A stretch of 30,080 nt of DNA from a virus. A program made the position numbers and the translations under genes. This document shows, piece after piece, positions 1 through 7,129 of the stretch. Each line of letters begins with the position of its first letter. Positions within the stretch are counted from its first letter, which is position 1. The DNA lies in the IMG/VR virus record IMGVR_UViG_3300033153_004564, positions 1-30,080 of that record; one strand, written 5' to 3'. The notes under the pieces are model-generated. The model did no database searches and was not told where the DNA came from. It saw only the letters and a program-made list of their open reading frames with translations.

Positions 1-399
1 TGAATATAAACTACTTATTCACATCTTTTAAAGGTAATGTGAATAGTCTGTAGCTCCTTACACACCGACATTCTAAGAGATTGATGTATAAGATAAATTA
101 ATACTACTATGTAGGTAGGGGGTGGGGTCAAATGTCTAGTGTGGGTGGAGAGTATACTACCTTTGTAAGAAGTTTTAAAAATCTCTCAATGCTTTCAATT
201 ATGCATTGGTACAAAATTATGTTTTTTCTGAGATGCTTTCTATAAAAAATATTATTATGTGTAGACTATTCCAGAGGAATAGTCATATTGGTTTAAGGGT
301 CGGAAGCTAATGCATATATAGACTATTGTATAGAAGACCAAAAAGTAAATAAAGAGTATGTTATGATGCTGTTTACACATGTATGTATAGGAGACCACA
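1..399. other. Non-coding control region, hairpin-rich and G-rich
   Basis: No convincing gene is seen in this stretch. It holds an inverted repeat at 16-24/37-45 (TATTCACAT with ATGTGAATA), a perfect 9-bp hairpin at 264-272/276-284 (GACTATTCC, loop AGA), and a cluster of G-runs at 114-148 (tracts of 2, 5, 4, 3 and 2 G) that stands out in AT-rich DNA. The word TAGACTATT occurs twice (263 and about 320). It lies upstream of the first rightward gene, so it may be a regulatory or origin-like region; that is inference. A 37-codon ORF at 132-245 exists but has no recognisable features. Confidence 0.5.
359..367 (+). promoter_or_regulatory. Extended -10 promoter for the regulator gene
   Basis: The sequence TGT-TATGAT matches an extended -10 element one base away from the TATAAT used elsewhere in the window. 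It lies about 32 bases before the ATG at 400, and an AGGAGA ribosome site follows at about 388-393. No clear -35 box is visible. Confidence 0.45.
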
Positions 400-774
400 A
401 TGGTTTATAAGACACAGAGTTATAGAGAGTATTATGATGAAGAGAGTATATCTATGGCCAAGACTGAGCTTGGGGGTAAAGAGTATAGACTATATAAACT
501 AATGAGAAAAACACACAACTTTACTAATCCAACTTATAATATCTATGCTAAATTATTAAACGTTTCTGTTAGTACCATAAAGAGAAGAGCTAAAGTCCTT
601 GTAGATAAAAACTTTTTATTTATGCAGAAACTTACCAGAAAGGATGGCGGTACTAAATATGACTACTACTTAGGTAGACAACTTGTTACTGCTATATTAT
701 CGCCTAGTGATAAGCAAGTAGAGATTAGAGAGATGCTGAATTCACATAGAGCATATATAAAAGCTGTAAGATAA
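400..774 (+). CDS. Winged helix-turn-helix DNA-binding protein
   Basis: This 124-residue protein has a helix-turn-helix core at about residues 44-68 (Asn-Pro-Thr-Tyr, then Ala-Lys-Leu-Leu-Asn-Val-Ser followed by Ser-Thr-Ile-Lys-Arg-Arg as recognition helix). A basic, glycine-containing wing follows at about 69-91 (Lys-Asp-Gly-Gly-Thr-Lys-Tyr). This layout resembles the HTH_36-type winged-helix domains found in phage regulators and replication initiators. The start is supported by AGGAGA eight bases upstream. It is the first rightward gene and stands alone between the 400-bp non-coding region and the tRNA unit, so a role in controlling transcription or binding a nearby origin is plausible. Its DNA target cannot be read from the sequence. 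Fold assignment is fairly sure; function is inference. Confidence 0.7.
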   Translation: MVYKTQSYREYYDEESISMAKTELGGKEYRLYKLMRKTHNFTNPTYNIYAKLLNVSVSTIKRRAKVLVDKNFLFMQKLTRKDGGTKYDYYLGRQLVTAILSPSDKQVEIREMLNSHRAYIKAVR

Positions 775-776
775 TA

Positions 777-785
777 TGATATAAT
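777..785 (+). promoter_or_regulatory. Extended -10 promoter of the tRNA unit
   Basis: TGA-TATAAT followed by TCT begins right after the stop codon of the regulator gene. Counting seven bases from the hexamer puts the start of transcription at about 792, two bases before the 5' arm of the long inverted repeat at 794. The same ATGNTATAATT word recurs at 3738, 11131, 13062 and 15849. Confidence 0.7.
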
Positions 786-793
786 TCTATGTC

Positions 794-874
794 GAACAAA
801 TCACTGAAGACAGAGGTGATGTATGGAAACACGATATGCTCATAAAAAGTGATTAAAGAGTAGGTGATTTGTTC
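794..874 (+). ncRNA. Structured leader RNA with a nine-codon ORF, upstream of tRNA-Gln
   Basis: A perfect 11-bp inverted repeat (GAACAAATCAC at 794-804 and GTGATTTGTTC at 864-874) brackets 59 bases and starts almost exactly at the predicted transcription start. Inside is ATG at 823 with nine codons (Met-Glu-Thr-Arg-Tyr-Ala-His-Lys-Lys) and TGA at 850-852, preceded by AGAGGTGAT, a strong ribosome-site match. The 5' arm AATCAC can also pair with GTGAT at 816-820 (over the ribosome site) or GTGATT at 849-854, so alternative folds are possible. tRNA-Gln begins three bases after the stem. What is seen is the repeat and mini-ORF; a regulatory switch or independent small RNA is inference. Confidence 0.45.
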
Positions 875-877
875 TAT

Positions 878-952
878 CGAGAGTTCGCCAAGTGGTAAGG
901 CATCTGATTTTGGGTCAGACATACATAGGTTCGAGTCCTATACTCTCCGCCA
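878..952 (+). tRNA. tRNA-Gln(UUG)
   Basis: A complete cloverleaf can be drawn: a 7-base acceptor stem (878-884 with ACTCTCC at 942-948), D stem GCC/GGC, anticodon stem TCTGA/TCAGA around loop TTTTGGG with anticodon TTG, T stem ATAGG/CCTAT around TTCGAGT, discriminator G, and an encoded CCA end. Position 1-72 is a C-C mismatch; glutamine tRNAs typically have a weak first pair, which helps the synthetase open the end. CAA is likely a frequent codon in this AT-rich genome. Confidence 0.93.
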
Positions 953-955
953 AAT

Positions 956-1041
956 GACTCTATGATGAAAGTGGTATACATGACGGACTTAAAATTCGTT
1001 GCTCCTAGAGCTTGCAGGTTCAACTCCTGCTAGGGTCACCA
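956..1041 (+). tRNA. tRNA-Leu(UAA)
   Basis: The acceptor stem GACTCTA pairs with TAGGGTC (one G-T pair), followed by discriminator A and encoded CCA at 1039-1041. The anticodon stem ACGGA/TTCGT encloses CTTAAAA with anticodon TAA. A long variable arm with a GCTC/GAGC stem shows it is a class II tRNA, and the T stem is GCAGG/CCTGC. Only three bases separate it from tRNA-Gln, so the two are surely co-transcribed. It reads TTA, a codon common in the phage genes. Confidence 0.93.
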
Positions 1042-1061
1042 ATTAAAAACTCCCTCCTTAC

Positions 1062-1091
1062 TTGACAACAATAATCTTTTCAGTATATAAT
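1062..1091 (+). promoter_or_regulatory. Consensus sigma70 promoter for the terminase operon
   Basis: TTGACA at 1062-1067 and TATAAT at 1086-1091 are both perfect consensus hexamers with 18 bases between them. Transcription should start near 1098, leaving a short leader before the AAAGGA ribosome site and ATG at 1117. It is the only promoter in the window where I see a full -35 box. Confidence 0.75.
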
Positions 1092-1116
1092 GTGGTATTA
1101 AGATTAAAGGATTCAT

Positions 1117-1299
1117 ATGTTTACAGACAATCCCAAAGGCTATGCAGAAGCACTGAATTATCTAGTTAGTATAGATAGATATTCTGATTTTATAGAGAAT
1201 AAAGAATTAGATAATCCCAAGTTGTTAGTACCATTTGCCAATGAAGTTCTTAAACAGAATAAGCCTTCTTATTTAAAATCCCTATACGAGAAGAAATAA
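1117..1299 (+). CDS. Small protein of unknown function before terminase
   Basis: This 60-residue protein is not recognised. It is rich in charged and aromatic residues, has no membrane segment, and ends in Tyr-Glu-Lys-Lys. AAAGGA lies seven bases before the ATG, just downstream of the consensus promoter. Its stop codon shares one base with the ATG of the terminase small subunit (TAATG), so the two are translationally coupled. By position it may be a packaging accessory or a non-structural early-late protein; there is no motif to decide. Confidence 0.65.
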   Translation: MFTDNPKGYAEALNYLVSIDRYSDFIENKELDNPKLLVPFANEVLKQNKPSYLKSLYEKK

Positions 1300-1979
1300 T
1301 GTTTGCCACAGGAACAGAAGTAGATAATCAGGAGCTAATGAAACAGCTCAAGATAAATACAAAGAAAGACTTTACGGTAGAAGCTTCAGAGCTTATAGAG
1401 AAAGTAATACTGGATGAAGACTTTGATAGTGACCAATTTAAAGAGAGTCTAATTACTTTCTCAGATGTGCTTAGGTCTAACAAGAGTACCTGTGCAATAG
1501 ACTATATTAAAGCAGTACAGTTCTGTTCTCACATGAGTACAGGAGCTACACAAGTAGGTGCTTACAGAAAAACATTCCCAGACAGAGTAGCAAGAAAGAG
1601 ATGTGTTGGAACAGTAAATGCTAGTGCCAGTATCTATCACAAGACACAATTAGTACAAGGTATTCTGAATCTGGCTCAAATACCAGTACATCTTATCTTC
1701 ATGGCTGAGAGACACAAGGCTATACATAAGTTAGTTTCTCTAATGGAGAATGTAGATGCTACTCACAGAATACAGATGGAGTCAGCAGATAAAATACTTA
1801 ATCATATTAAACCACCTGAAGACTCTAAATTGACACTGGATATAAATGTTAAGAATGATGCAATAGAAAACCTTGAGCTTACTATTAACAGGTTAGCAGA
1901 GCAACAAGTAGATATGATTAAGAAAGGTATGCATACAGCACATGATATAGTAGAAGCTGAAATAGAGACCGGTGAATAA
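1299..1979 (+). CDS. terS: Terminase small subunit (probable)
   Basis: The protein has 226 residues. Residues about 66-93 (Asp-Tyr-Ile-Lys-Ala-Val-Gln-Phe, then Gly-Ala-Thr-Gln-Val-Gly-Ala-Tyr and Thr-Phe-Pro-Asp) match the helix-turn-helix layout of phage small terminases, in which a helix is followed by a T-Q/E-A-Y turn and a final F-P-D. Residues about 128-170 form a helical stretch typical of the oligomerisation core, and the tail at 195-226 is acidic and probably coiled coil. It would bind the packaging start site and hand DNA to the large subunit. Position immediately before the large subunit, separated only by a 71-codon ORF, supports this. The small-subunit call rests on pattern and context, not on a unique motif. 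Confidence 0.7.
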   Translation: MFATGTEVDNQELMKQLKINTKKDFTVEASELIEKVILDEDFDSDQFKESLITFSDVLRSNKSTCAIDYIKAVQFCSHMSTGATQVGAYRKTFPDRVARKRCVGTVNASASIYHKTQLVQGILNLAQIPVHLIFMAERHKAIHKLVSLMENVDATHRIQMESADKILNHIKPPEDSKLTLDINVKNDAIENLELTINRLAEQQVDMIKKGMHTAHDIVEAEIETGE

Positions 1980-1981
1980 TT

Positions 1982-2197
1982 ATGGATACAGATGCATATA
2001 AAGCTAAAATAGCAGCAATGAAAGATAATATTAGAATATCTACAGATGATATAGTATTTGTATGGGATAAAGAAGGAAACAATATAATACAGATTGTATT
2101 TCCAACTATTCCAGATACAGCAATGTTTGATTATGCTAAAACGTATAATGCAACAATTATATTTACTCCTACAAGAAGGATGGTAGATGAAAGTTGA
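1982..2197 (+). CDS. Small protein between terminase subunits
   Basis: A 71-residue protein not recognised by family. It is predicted to be compact and mixed alpha/beta, with a hydrophobic strand around Ile-Ile-Gln-Ile-Val-Phe-Pro and a basic C-terminus (Thr-Arg-Arg). It begins two bases after the stop of the small subunit and overlaps the start of the large subunit by 11 bases, so all three are coupled. The position suggests a packaging accessory, but this is inference only. Confidence 0.6.
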   Translation: MDTDAYKAKIAAMKDNIRISTDDIVFVWDKEGNNIIQIVFPTIPDTAMFDYAKTYNATIIFTPTRRMVDES

Positions 2198-3734
2198 TGA
2201 ATATTTAAACTCAGTGGATTACTCCTATCCAGATTATGTACCTAGTAAGGCAGCAGTAAAGTTTATCTCCTTTATTAAGTTAGTGAATCAAGATAAAGGT
2301 GGAGAAGAAAATAGAAGTCCTGTAGTACATATGAAGATGTTGGATGCAATGTTCACAGCCAATAAGAGAACTGCTATTATGTGTCATAGGGGTATTGCAA
2401 AGACAACATTATTTGCAGAATATTTGTTTCCATATATAGCTGTATTTGGTAAACTAGATAATTTTGGTGAAGTAGACCTAGCAATATATGTTTCTGATAG
2501 TATTGAGAATGGTGTAAAGAATCTTCGTAAGAATATAGAGCACAGATATTATAATTCTGAGTTCCTAATGTCTCACTTTAAAATAAAGTTTACAGATACT
2601 AGATTAGAATTTATAAATAATAATGGTAAAAGATTTATTGTAAAGATGTATGGAGCTAAGACAGGAGTTCGTGGAGCTAAAGAACTAGGTAAGAGACCCC
2701 AACTAGCAATACTGGATGACTTAGTATCTGATGATGATGCTCGTTCTCCTACGGTAATAGCTAGTATTGAGAACACTGTTCATAAAGCTGTATCTAAAGC
2801 AATGCACCCAGCCAGAAGTAAAACGGTATGGTTAGGAACTCCATTTAATGAATCAGACCCTCTATATAAAGCAGTTGAATCAGGAGCTTGGAAAGTAGCA
2901 GTGTATCCAGTAGCAGAAGAGTTTAATGCTCACACCACAGAGGAGACTTTCGTCTCCTCATGGTGTGACAGATTTACTTATGAGTATGTAAAAGATGAAT
3001 ATGATTCAGCAGATAAACAAGGTAAGCTAGATGGATTCTATCAGGAGTTAATGTTACGAATTGTATCAGATGAAGAAAGAATTGTAAAAGATGATGATAT
3101 AGTGAAATATCAGTTTATGGATATAAAAGATAAACTAGATATATTAAATACATATATAACTACTGACTTTGCTACCTCAGAGAGAAAAGCCTCTGACCCT
3201 AGTGCTATTAGTGTATGGGGAGTAAATAACAATAATGACAATCTCTGGCTAGATGGAATTAATAGCAGACAACTTATGAATAAGAATATAGACCAATTGT
3301 TTGAGTTTGTTCAGATATATAAACCTATGGCTGTTGGAGTTGAGGTATCTGGTCAACAAGGTGGTTTTATCCCTTGGATTAAAAAAGAAATGATTGCTAG
3401 AAATATATATTTTAATATAATAGAAGTAAGACCTACTAAAAGTAAACTAGAAAGATTTATTAAATTCCAACCTAGAATGAGAATGAAAAAAGTTTGGTAT
3501 CCAACTGACCATAGAAAAGAGATAGTAGATGAGCATAGAGCACAATTAAGGTCTATTACCATGAACGGTATAAAGTCTAAATGTGATGACTGTATTGATA
3601 CAGTTACTATGTTGTCTGAGATGAAGACTATAGCCCCATCAACTGAAATAGAGGCTAAATTTAATTCTCAATTAGAGAGATGGGAACTTTCCAGTGAACC
3701 TGAAGAAAGTACTAATTCATATATTATAAATTAA
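2187..3734 (+). CDS. terL: Terminase large subunit (packaging ATPase/nuclease)
   Basis: This 515-residue protein is the DNA-packaging motor. The N-terminal ATPase carries a Walker A motif, Cys-His-Arg-Gly-Ile-Ala-Lys-Thr-Thr, at 66-74, a Walker B motif, Leu-Ala-Ile-Leu-Asp-Asp, at 173-178, and the coupling motif Trp-Leu-Gly-Thr-Pro at 215-219. The C-terminal RNase-H-like nuclease starts at Thr-Thr-Asp-Phe (Asp327), with Glu386 in Gly-Val-Glu-Val and a terminal acidic cluster Asp-Asp-Cys-Ile-Asp at 467-471. The basic-Arg-Gly loop is like terminases of T7-type podoviruses. AAGGA precedes the ATG by seven bases, inside the preceding gene. Codons about 249-261 encode a long perfect RNA hairpin (see separate feature), which is unusual for a structural gene. 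Confidence 0.93.
   Translation: MKVDEYLNSVDYSYPDYVPSKAAVKFISFIKLVNQDKGGEENRSPVVHMKMLDAMFTANKRTAIMCHRGIAKTTLFAEYLFPYIAVFGKLDNFGEVDLAIYVSDSIENGVKNLRKNIEHRYYNSEFLMSHFKIKFTDTRLEFINNNGKRFIVKMYGAKTGVRGAKELGKRPQLAILDDLVSDDDARSPTVIASIENTVHKAVSKAMHPARSKTVWLGTPFNESDPLYKAVESGAWKVAVYPVAEEFNAHTTEETFVSSWCDRFTYEYVKDEYDSADKQGKLDGFYQELMLRIVSDEERIVKDDDIVKYQFMDIKDKLDILNTYITTDFATSERKASDPSAISVWGVNNNNDNLWLDGINSRQLMNKNIDQLFEFVQIYKPMAVGVEVSGQQGGFIPWIKKEMIARNIYFNIIEVRPTKSKLERFIKFQPRMRMKKVWYPTDHRKEIVDEHRAQLRSITMNGIKSKCDDCIDTVTMLSEMKTIAPSTEIEAKFNSQLERWELSSEPEESTNSYIIN
2930..2968 (+). repeat. Long two-part hairpin inside the terminase gene
   Basis: TCACACCA at 2930-2937 pairs with TGGTGTGA at 2961-2968, and GAGGAGAC at 2940-2947 pairs with GTCTCCTC at 2952-2959. 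A small internal loop (CA opposite A) and a TTTC tetraloop complete a 16-bp structure, half of it G-C pairs, within AT-rich coding DNA. No T-run follows, so it does not look like an intrinsic terminator. Confidence 0.85.
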
Positions 3735-3737
3735 ATA

Positions 3738-3746
3738 TGTTATAAT
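3738..3746 (+). promoter_or_regulatory. Extended -10 promoter before the connector gene
   Basis: TGT-TATAAT follows the terminase stop by three bases. Predicted transcription start is about 3753, just at the AAAAGGA ribosome site, so the mRNA would have only about 12 leader bases before the ATG at 3765. Confidence 0.7.
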
Positions 3747-3764
3747 TCTTGAAAAGGATTGTCA

Positions 3765-4361
3765 ATGACTGCTCAGAATATGGTAGACAATGTTGCTAGA
3801 CAACTGGTTAATCTAAAAATAGGTGATACTGCTGTTCAGGCTAATGAAGACTCTCTTCTTCGTTTTCTAAATATAGCTAAGAATAAAATAGCTATAGATA
3901 CCTTGACATGGTTGAGTGGAGAAACTGTTTCAATGACTACAGAAAATGAATATACTCTAGCTTCAGTTCCTATTCAAATTATAGACATGTATGATGAAGC
4001 ACAAAACATAAGACCTAGAAATAGTGCAGATAGATTGGGTTACTATCAACTATCTCCTAAAGTTATTTATGTAAATAATCCTGAAGAGGATGTTGATTTA
4101 AAACTGAACTACTATTATACTCCCACTGACTATGTTATTACTGATACACTAGATATTCCTCCTTCATTAGAATTGGCTACAGAATACTTTATAAAGCATA
4201 TGGCTTATGATATATACAAAACAGAAAAAGAACAGATTCTAAAAGATAAAGCATTAGAAGATTATGAGAAAGAGAAGAATATCTATTTATCTAAAACAGA
4301 TAATGGTAATGTAGATACTATTGTTGATGTAAACCCAATTAAGCAAAAAGGATTAGTATAA
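3765..4361 (+). CDS. Head-tail connector/adaptor-like protein
   Basis: The reading frame can be opened from a TTG at 3759, but the ATG at 3765 lies six bases after AAAAGGA and gives a 198-residue protein, so I choose that start. The N-terminal half is helical with the pattern Leu-Leu-Arg-Phe-Leu-Asn-Ile-Ala-Lys, followed by Leu-Thr-Trp-Leu-Ser-Gly and a beta region through Ile-Asp-Met-Tyr-Asp. A second helical stretch (Leu-Glu-Leu-Ala-Thr-Glu-Tyr-Phe-Ile-Lys) follows. This layout resembles the podovirus adaptor family (DUF6682-like) that joins portal and tail. It sits between terminase and fibre, and ends TAATG-coupled to the fibre gene. Family assignment is from memory of the pattern and is moderate. 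Confidence 0.6.
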   Translation: MTAQNMVDNVARQLVNLKIGDTAVQANEDSLLRFLNIAKNKIAIDTLTWLSGETVSMTTENEYTLASVPIQIIDMYDEAQNIRPRNSADRLGYYQLSPKVIYVNNPEEDVDLKLNYYYTPTDYVITDTLDIPPSLELATEYFIKHMAYDIYKTEKEQILKDKALEDYEKEKNIYLSKTDNGNVDTIVDVNPIKQKGLV

Positions 4362-6622
4362 TGGGATTTAATAATATAAATGACCCGTCAGATGGAGAGA
4401 TTTTAATACCACCTAACGTACAATATGTAATAGGCATAGATGAATTAGTTATAGTACATTTACCAGCAGGAAGCAATCCAACTGCTACGTGGACAGAATT
4501 AACAAATACACTTACTATGTATATGGCTTTAAGTGATGTTTCTAATCCAGAAGAAGTTTTAATTGTTGGAGAGAACATAGATGATGTTGTCACCGTAGCA
4601 AACAATATAGATGATGTAATTATAGTTGCCACTAATATTGGTGACTTAGTTATCATAGTAGCTAATCTAACAAATATAAATATTGTAGCTGCTAATGACG
4701 CAAATATTACTATTGTTGCTGATATAAATGCTGATATAACTACTCTTGCTGGTATCGAAGCCAATATAGTTACTGTTGCTGGTATAAGCTCAGATGTTAC
4801 TACAGTTGCTGGTATAAGCACTGATGTAACTGCTGTAGCTGCTATAGAATCTGATGTTACAATAGCTGCTGCTAATGTAGCTGATATAACTAACTTTGCT
4901 GATGTATATCAAGGTGGTAAAGCTTCAGACCCAGCAACTAGAAATGACAGTTCAGCCTTGCAGACAGGAGATATGTATTTCAATACAACTGATGATGAAA
5001 TGAAAGTATATACCACTACATTAACTTGGATTGGAACAGTTACTCCATCAACAGACACTCCAACAAAAACAGGTAATACAACAGGAACAGAAACAACAAT
5101 CTTAGTAGTTACTGTTACAAACTGGAACGCAGTACAAACCTTAACTATTTCGGTAGAAGAAGGAAGTTATATAGATAATGAAGATGGAACAATAAGTTGG
5201 ACTCTTCCCGTATATACAGGTGGTGATGATAGCCATAATATGAGTATACAAGCAACTGAACCGTCTCATGTGATATCTGAAATTGCAACTCATACAGTAA
5301 CGGTTTTAGAAGCAGTAGGTGGAACAGACCAAACAATTTTGTTTGAAAATGGAACAATGACAGCTACAGAGTTTCCAGCTACAGGAAATATTGACCTTTC
5401 AGGAAATACAATTTTAGCAGATGCTGATGTGGCAAGTGCGACTTCATATAAGGTAGAACAAGATGGCGGTGATACTGATTTCATTAATGCCACTCCAACA
5501 GTAGACAATACAGCAATTAATTATACTGTTAGTGCAGGAGCAACAACATCAAATGTTACAATTACAGGGGCAGCTACTTTTGTAACAGGTGATATATTGC
5601 TTATGAACAAAACAGAAACTACAGCACTAGATGAAATAGACACAACTTCAATAACTACAGACAACGGAGGAGATAGTTACACTTTTGATATTTCAGGACT
5701 ATCTTTTACCAATGCTCCTTTGATTGTTGCTAAAGACACAGCTCATGTAACTACATCTTTAGTATCCACAGGATTGTCAGATGATTTTGAAACTAGAACT
5801 GTTCAGTCTCATACAGCAGATAAAAATGGAGCATTAACTGATATAATAAGCTCAACAGACCCCTTTGGTGGTGGAGAACTGTTAAGTAAATATCCATTAG
5901 ATGCCAACGGAACAGATATTGTTAGTGCAGTAAATGGTACTGTTACTGGTGGTAGTTTTGTTTCTGCTGAGTTTGGAAACGGTTTTAGAAGAAGCAGTGC
6001 AGCTCACAAGATTGTTGTAGCAGCAAATCCATTAGAAGGAATTTCTTTAGCTAGTATGTCTTTTTGGTTAAAAATGGAAGCAACAACAGCAAGAACAGAT
6101 ATTATGCAAATGAGTGATGCTGATGGTGATACATCAATATATGCTACCATAACTGATGGTGGAAATGATAAGTTTAATCTATTAACACAAGGGGTGTCGT
6201 TGTCCTCAGGTAATTTTACAGATAATAACCTCCATCATGTAATCTTAGAAAATCAAGCAAGTGGAAACCTTAAAGTTTTTGTTGATTTAGTTGAAAAAAC
6301 TGGTGCAGCATATGGAACAACTACACCAAAAATAGCTACAGGATTGTCGGCAGGAGGGGTAGATAGACTTATTGGAGACGCAGGAGATGATAGTTTTACA
6401 GATACTTATGTTACAGACCATATAGAATTTTATGATGGAACATTATCATCAGAACAAAAGCAAAATTTATTCGACCAATTTATTCCAGACCCAGCAACAT
6501 TAATTACTGATGTATTTGATACCGATACAAGAGTTGGAAGAGACTTTAAAGTAGATGTTGATTTAGCAGATGATGAAGATGAAGTAACTAGAATATCAAT
6601 TCCAATAGAAAAATTAGCATAA
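4361..6622 (+). CDS. Tail fibre/spike protein with beta-repeats and LamG-like domain
   Basis: This 753-residue protein probably forms the receptor-binding fibre. Residues about 67-182 are a ladder of short repeats of the type Ile-x-x-Val-Ala-x-Ile-x-x-Asp-Ile/Val, expected to form a trimeric beta-structure or shaft. A Gly-Asp-Met-Tyr-Phe-Asn...Trp motif at about 203-225 is common in phage fibres. Residues about 235-315 look like an Ig-type beta-sandwich (Thr-Trp, Asn-Glu-Asp-Gly-Thr-Ile-Ser-Trp). Residues about 506-705 resemble a concanavalin/LamG domain (Met-Ser-Phe-Trp-Leu-Lys, His-His-Val-Ile-Leu, Ile-Glu-Phe-Tyr-Asp-Gly), the likely sugar-binding part. The gene shares its first base with the preceding stop. 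The repeats are also visible as near-identical DNA units at about 4740-4840. Confidence 0.8.
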   Translation: MGFNNINDPSDGEILIPPNVQYVIGIDELVIVHLPAGSNPTATWTELTNTLTMYMALSDVSNPEEVLIVGENIDDVVTVANNIDDVIIVATNIGDLVIIVANLTNINIVAANDANITIVADINADITTLAGIEANIVTVAGISSDVTTVAGISTDVTAVAAIESDVTIAAANVADITNFADVYQGGKASDPATRNDSSALQTGDMYFNTTDDEMKVYTTTLTWIGTVTPSTDTPTKTGNTTGTETTILVVTVTNWNAVQTLTISVEEGSYIDNEDGTISWTLPVYTGGDDSHNMSIQATEPSHVISEIATHTVTVLEAVGGTDQTILFENGTMTATEFPATGNIDLSGNTILADADVASATSYKVEQDGGDTDFINATPTVDNTAINYTVSAGATTSNVTITGAATFVTGDILLMNKTETTALDEIDTTSITTDNGGDSYTFDISGLSFTNAPLIVAKDTAHVTTSLVSTGLSDDFETRTVQSHTADKNGALTDIISSTDPFGGGELLSKYPLDANGTDIVSAVNGTVTGGSFVSAEFGNGFRRSSAAHKIVVAANPLEGISLASMSFWLKMEATTARTDIMQMSDADGDTSIYATITDGGNDKFNLLTQGVSLSSGNFTDNNLHHVILENQASGNLKVFVDLVEKTGAAYGTTTPKIATGLSAGGVDRLIGDAGDDSFTDTYVTDHIEFYDGTLSSEQKQNLFDQFIPDPATLITDVFDTDTRVGRDFKVDVDLADDEDEVTRISIPIEKLA

Positions 6623-6632
6623 GGAATATAAA

Positions 6633-6887
6633 ATGCCTATAAAAGAAATAATTGAAGTCAATGGTGCTTTGAGAACGAAAAGAAAGATATTTGAACACGC
6701 AGAAATTAAAGATGTTTCTGCTGAAAGAAAAGAAGAAATAGTATCTACTGTTCTCAAAGAAGAAGACCAAATAAATTTACTTGCTGTGATAGTTGAACAA
6801 ATAGGTGACAGTATCGGATTAGATACTCCTGAATACAATTATGCTAAAGTAGAATTTGCTAAGATTAAAACAATATTAGGAACTTAA
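6633..6887 (+). CDS. Small protein downstream of the fibre gene
   Basis: An 84-residue, highly charged, helical protein that I do not recognise. AAGGA lies eight bases before the ATG. It begins 10 bases after the fibre and ends one base before the next ORF, so it belongs to the same transcript. Position next to a fibre gene would fit a fibre chaperone or small tail protein, but no motif supports this. Confidence 0.65.
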   Translation: MPIKEIIEVNGALRTKRKIFEHAEIKDVSAERKEEIVSTVLKEEDQINLLAVIVEQIGDSIGLDTPEYNYAKVEFAKIKTILGT

Positions 6888-6888
6888 T

Positions 6889-7128
6889 ATGGACAAGAAA
6901 AAAGATTGGTGTACTAGCTTTCCAGAATATTGGTATCAATGGTATCTGGGTAGATTTTATGTACCTATGTGGAGAAAAATCTATATAGGTCATTGTTGTG
7001 AAAAGCACGATGATGATTGTAAAACAAAAGTATTTATAAAATGTTTGCGAAAACATAATGTAGTAGGTAGATACGCAATTACTGCTGTAGCTGCCTCAGC
7101 TTGTTTTGCCAGATACGGAAAGGTTTAA
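6889..7128 (+). CDS. Small cysteine-rich protein with a Cys-Cys-x-x-His-Asp motif
   Basis: This 79-residue protein starts with Trp-Cys-Thr and an aromatic-rich segment (Pro-Glu-Tyr-Trp-Tyr-Gln-Trp-Tyr), then carries His-Cys-Cys-Glu-Lys-His-Asp-Asp-Asp-Cys at about 50-59 and two further cysteines. The Cys-Cys-x-x-His-Asp core recalls the phospholipase A2 active-site helix, but the next cysteine is one residue too far for the standard pattern. A moderately hydrophobic stretch near the C-terminus (Tyr-Ala-Ile-Thr-Ala-Val-Ala) could touch the membrane. It opens the lysis cassette: a membrane protein, a coiled-coil membrane protein and the amidase follow. Lipid or membrane action is inference. Confidence 0.6.
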   Translation: MDKKKDWCTSFPEYWYQWYLGRFYVPMWRKIYIGHCCEKHDDDCKTKVFIKCLRKHNVVGRYAITAVAASACFARYGKV

Positions 7129-7129
7129 T

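Noticed and set aside
132-245. 37-codon ORF in the left non-coding region, preceded by G-rich sequence that could serve as a ribosome site
   Set aside because: No recognisable pattern, no coupling with neighbours and an unusual amino-acid mix; left as non-coding until conservation is shown.
4339-4821. 160-codon open frame on the minus strand opposite the fibre repeats
   Set aside because: It is a by-product of the repeated codons of the fibre gene; the sequence is repetitive Ile/Thr/Ser/Val and has no ribosome site or operon context.
5839-5847. TGATATAAT inside the fibre gene (another at 19129-19137 in the ejection gene)
   Set aside because: Both match the extended -10 word but lie mid-gene, where the same bases simply encode Thr-Asp-Ile-Ile, and no gene start follows.
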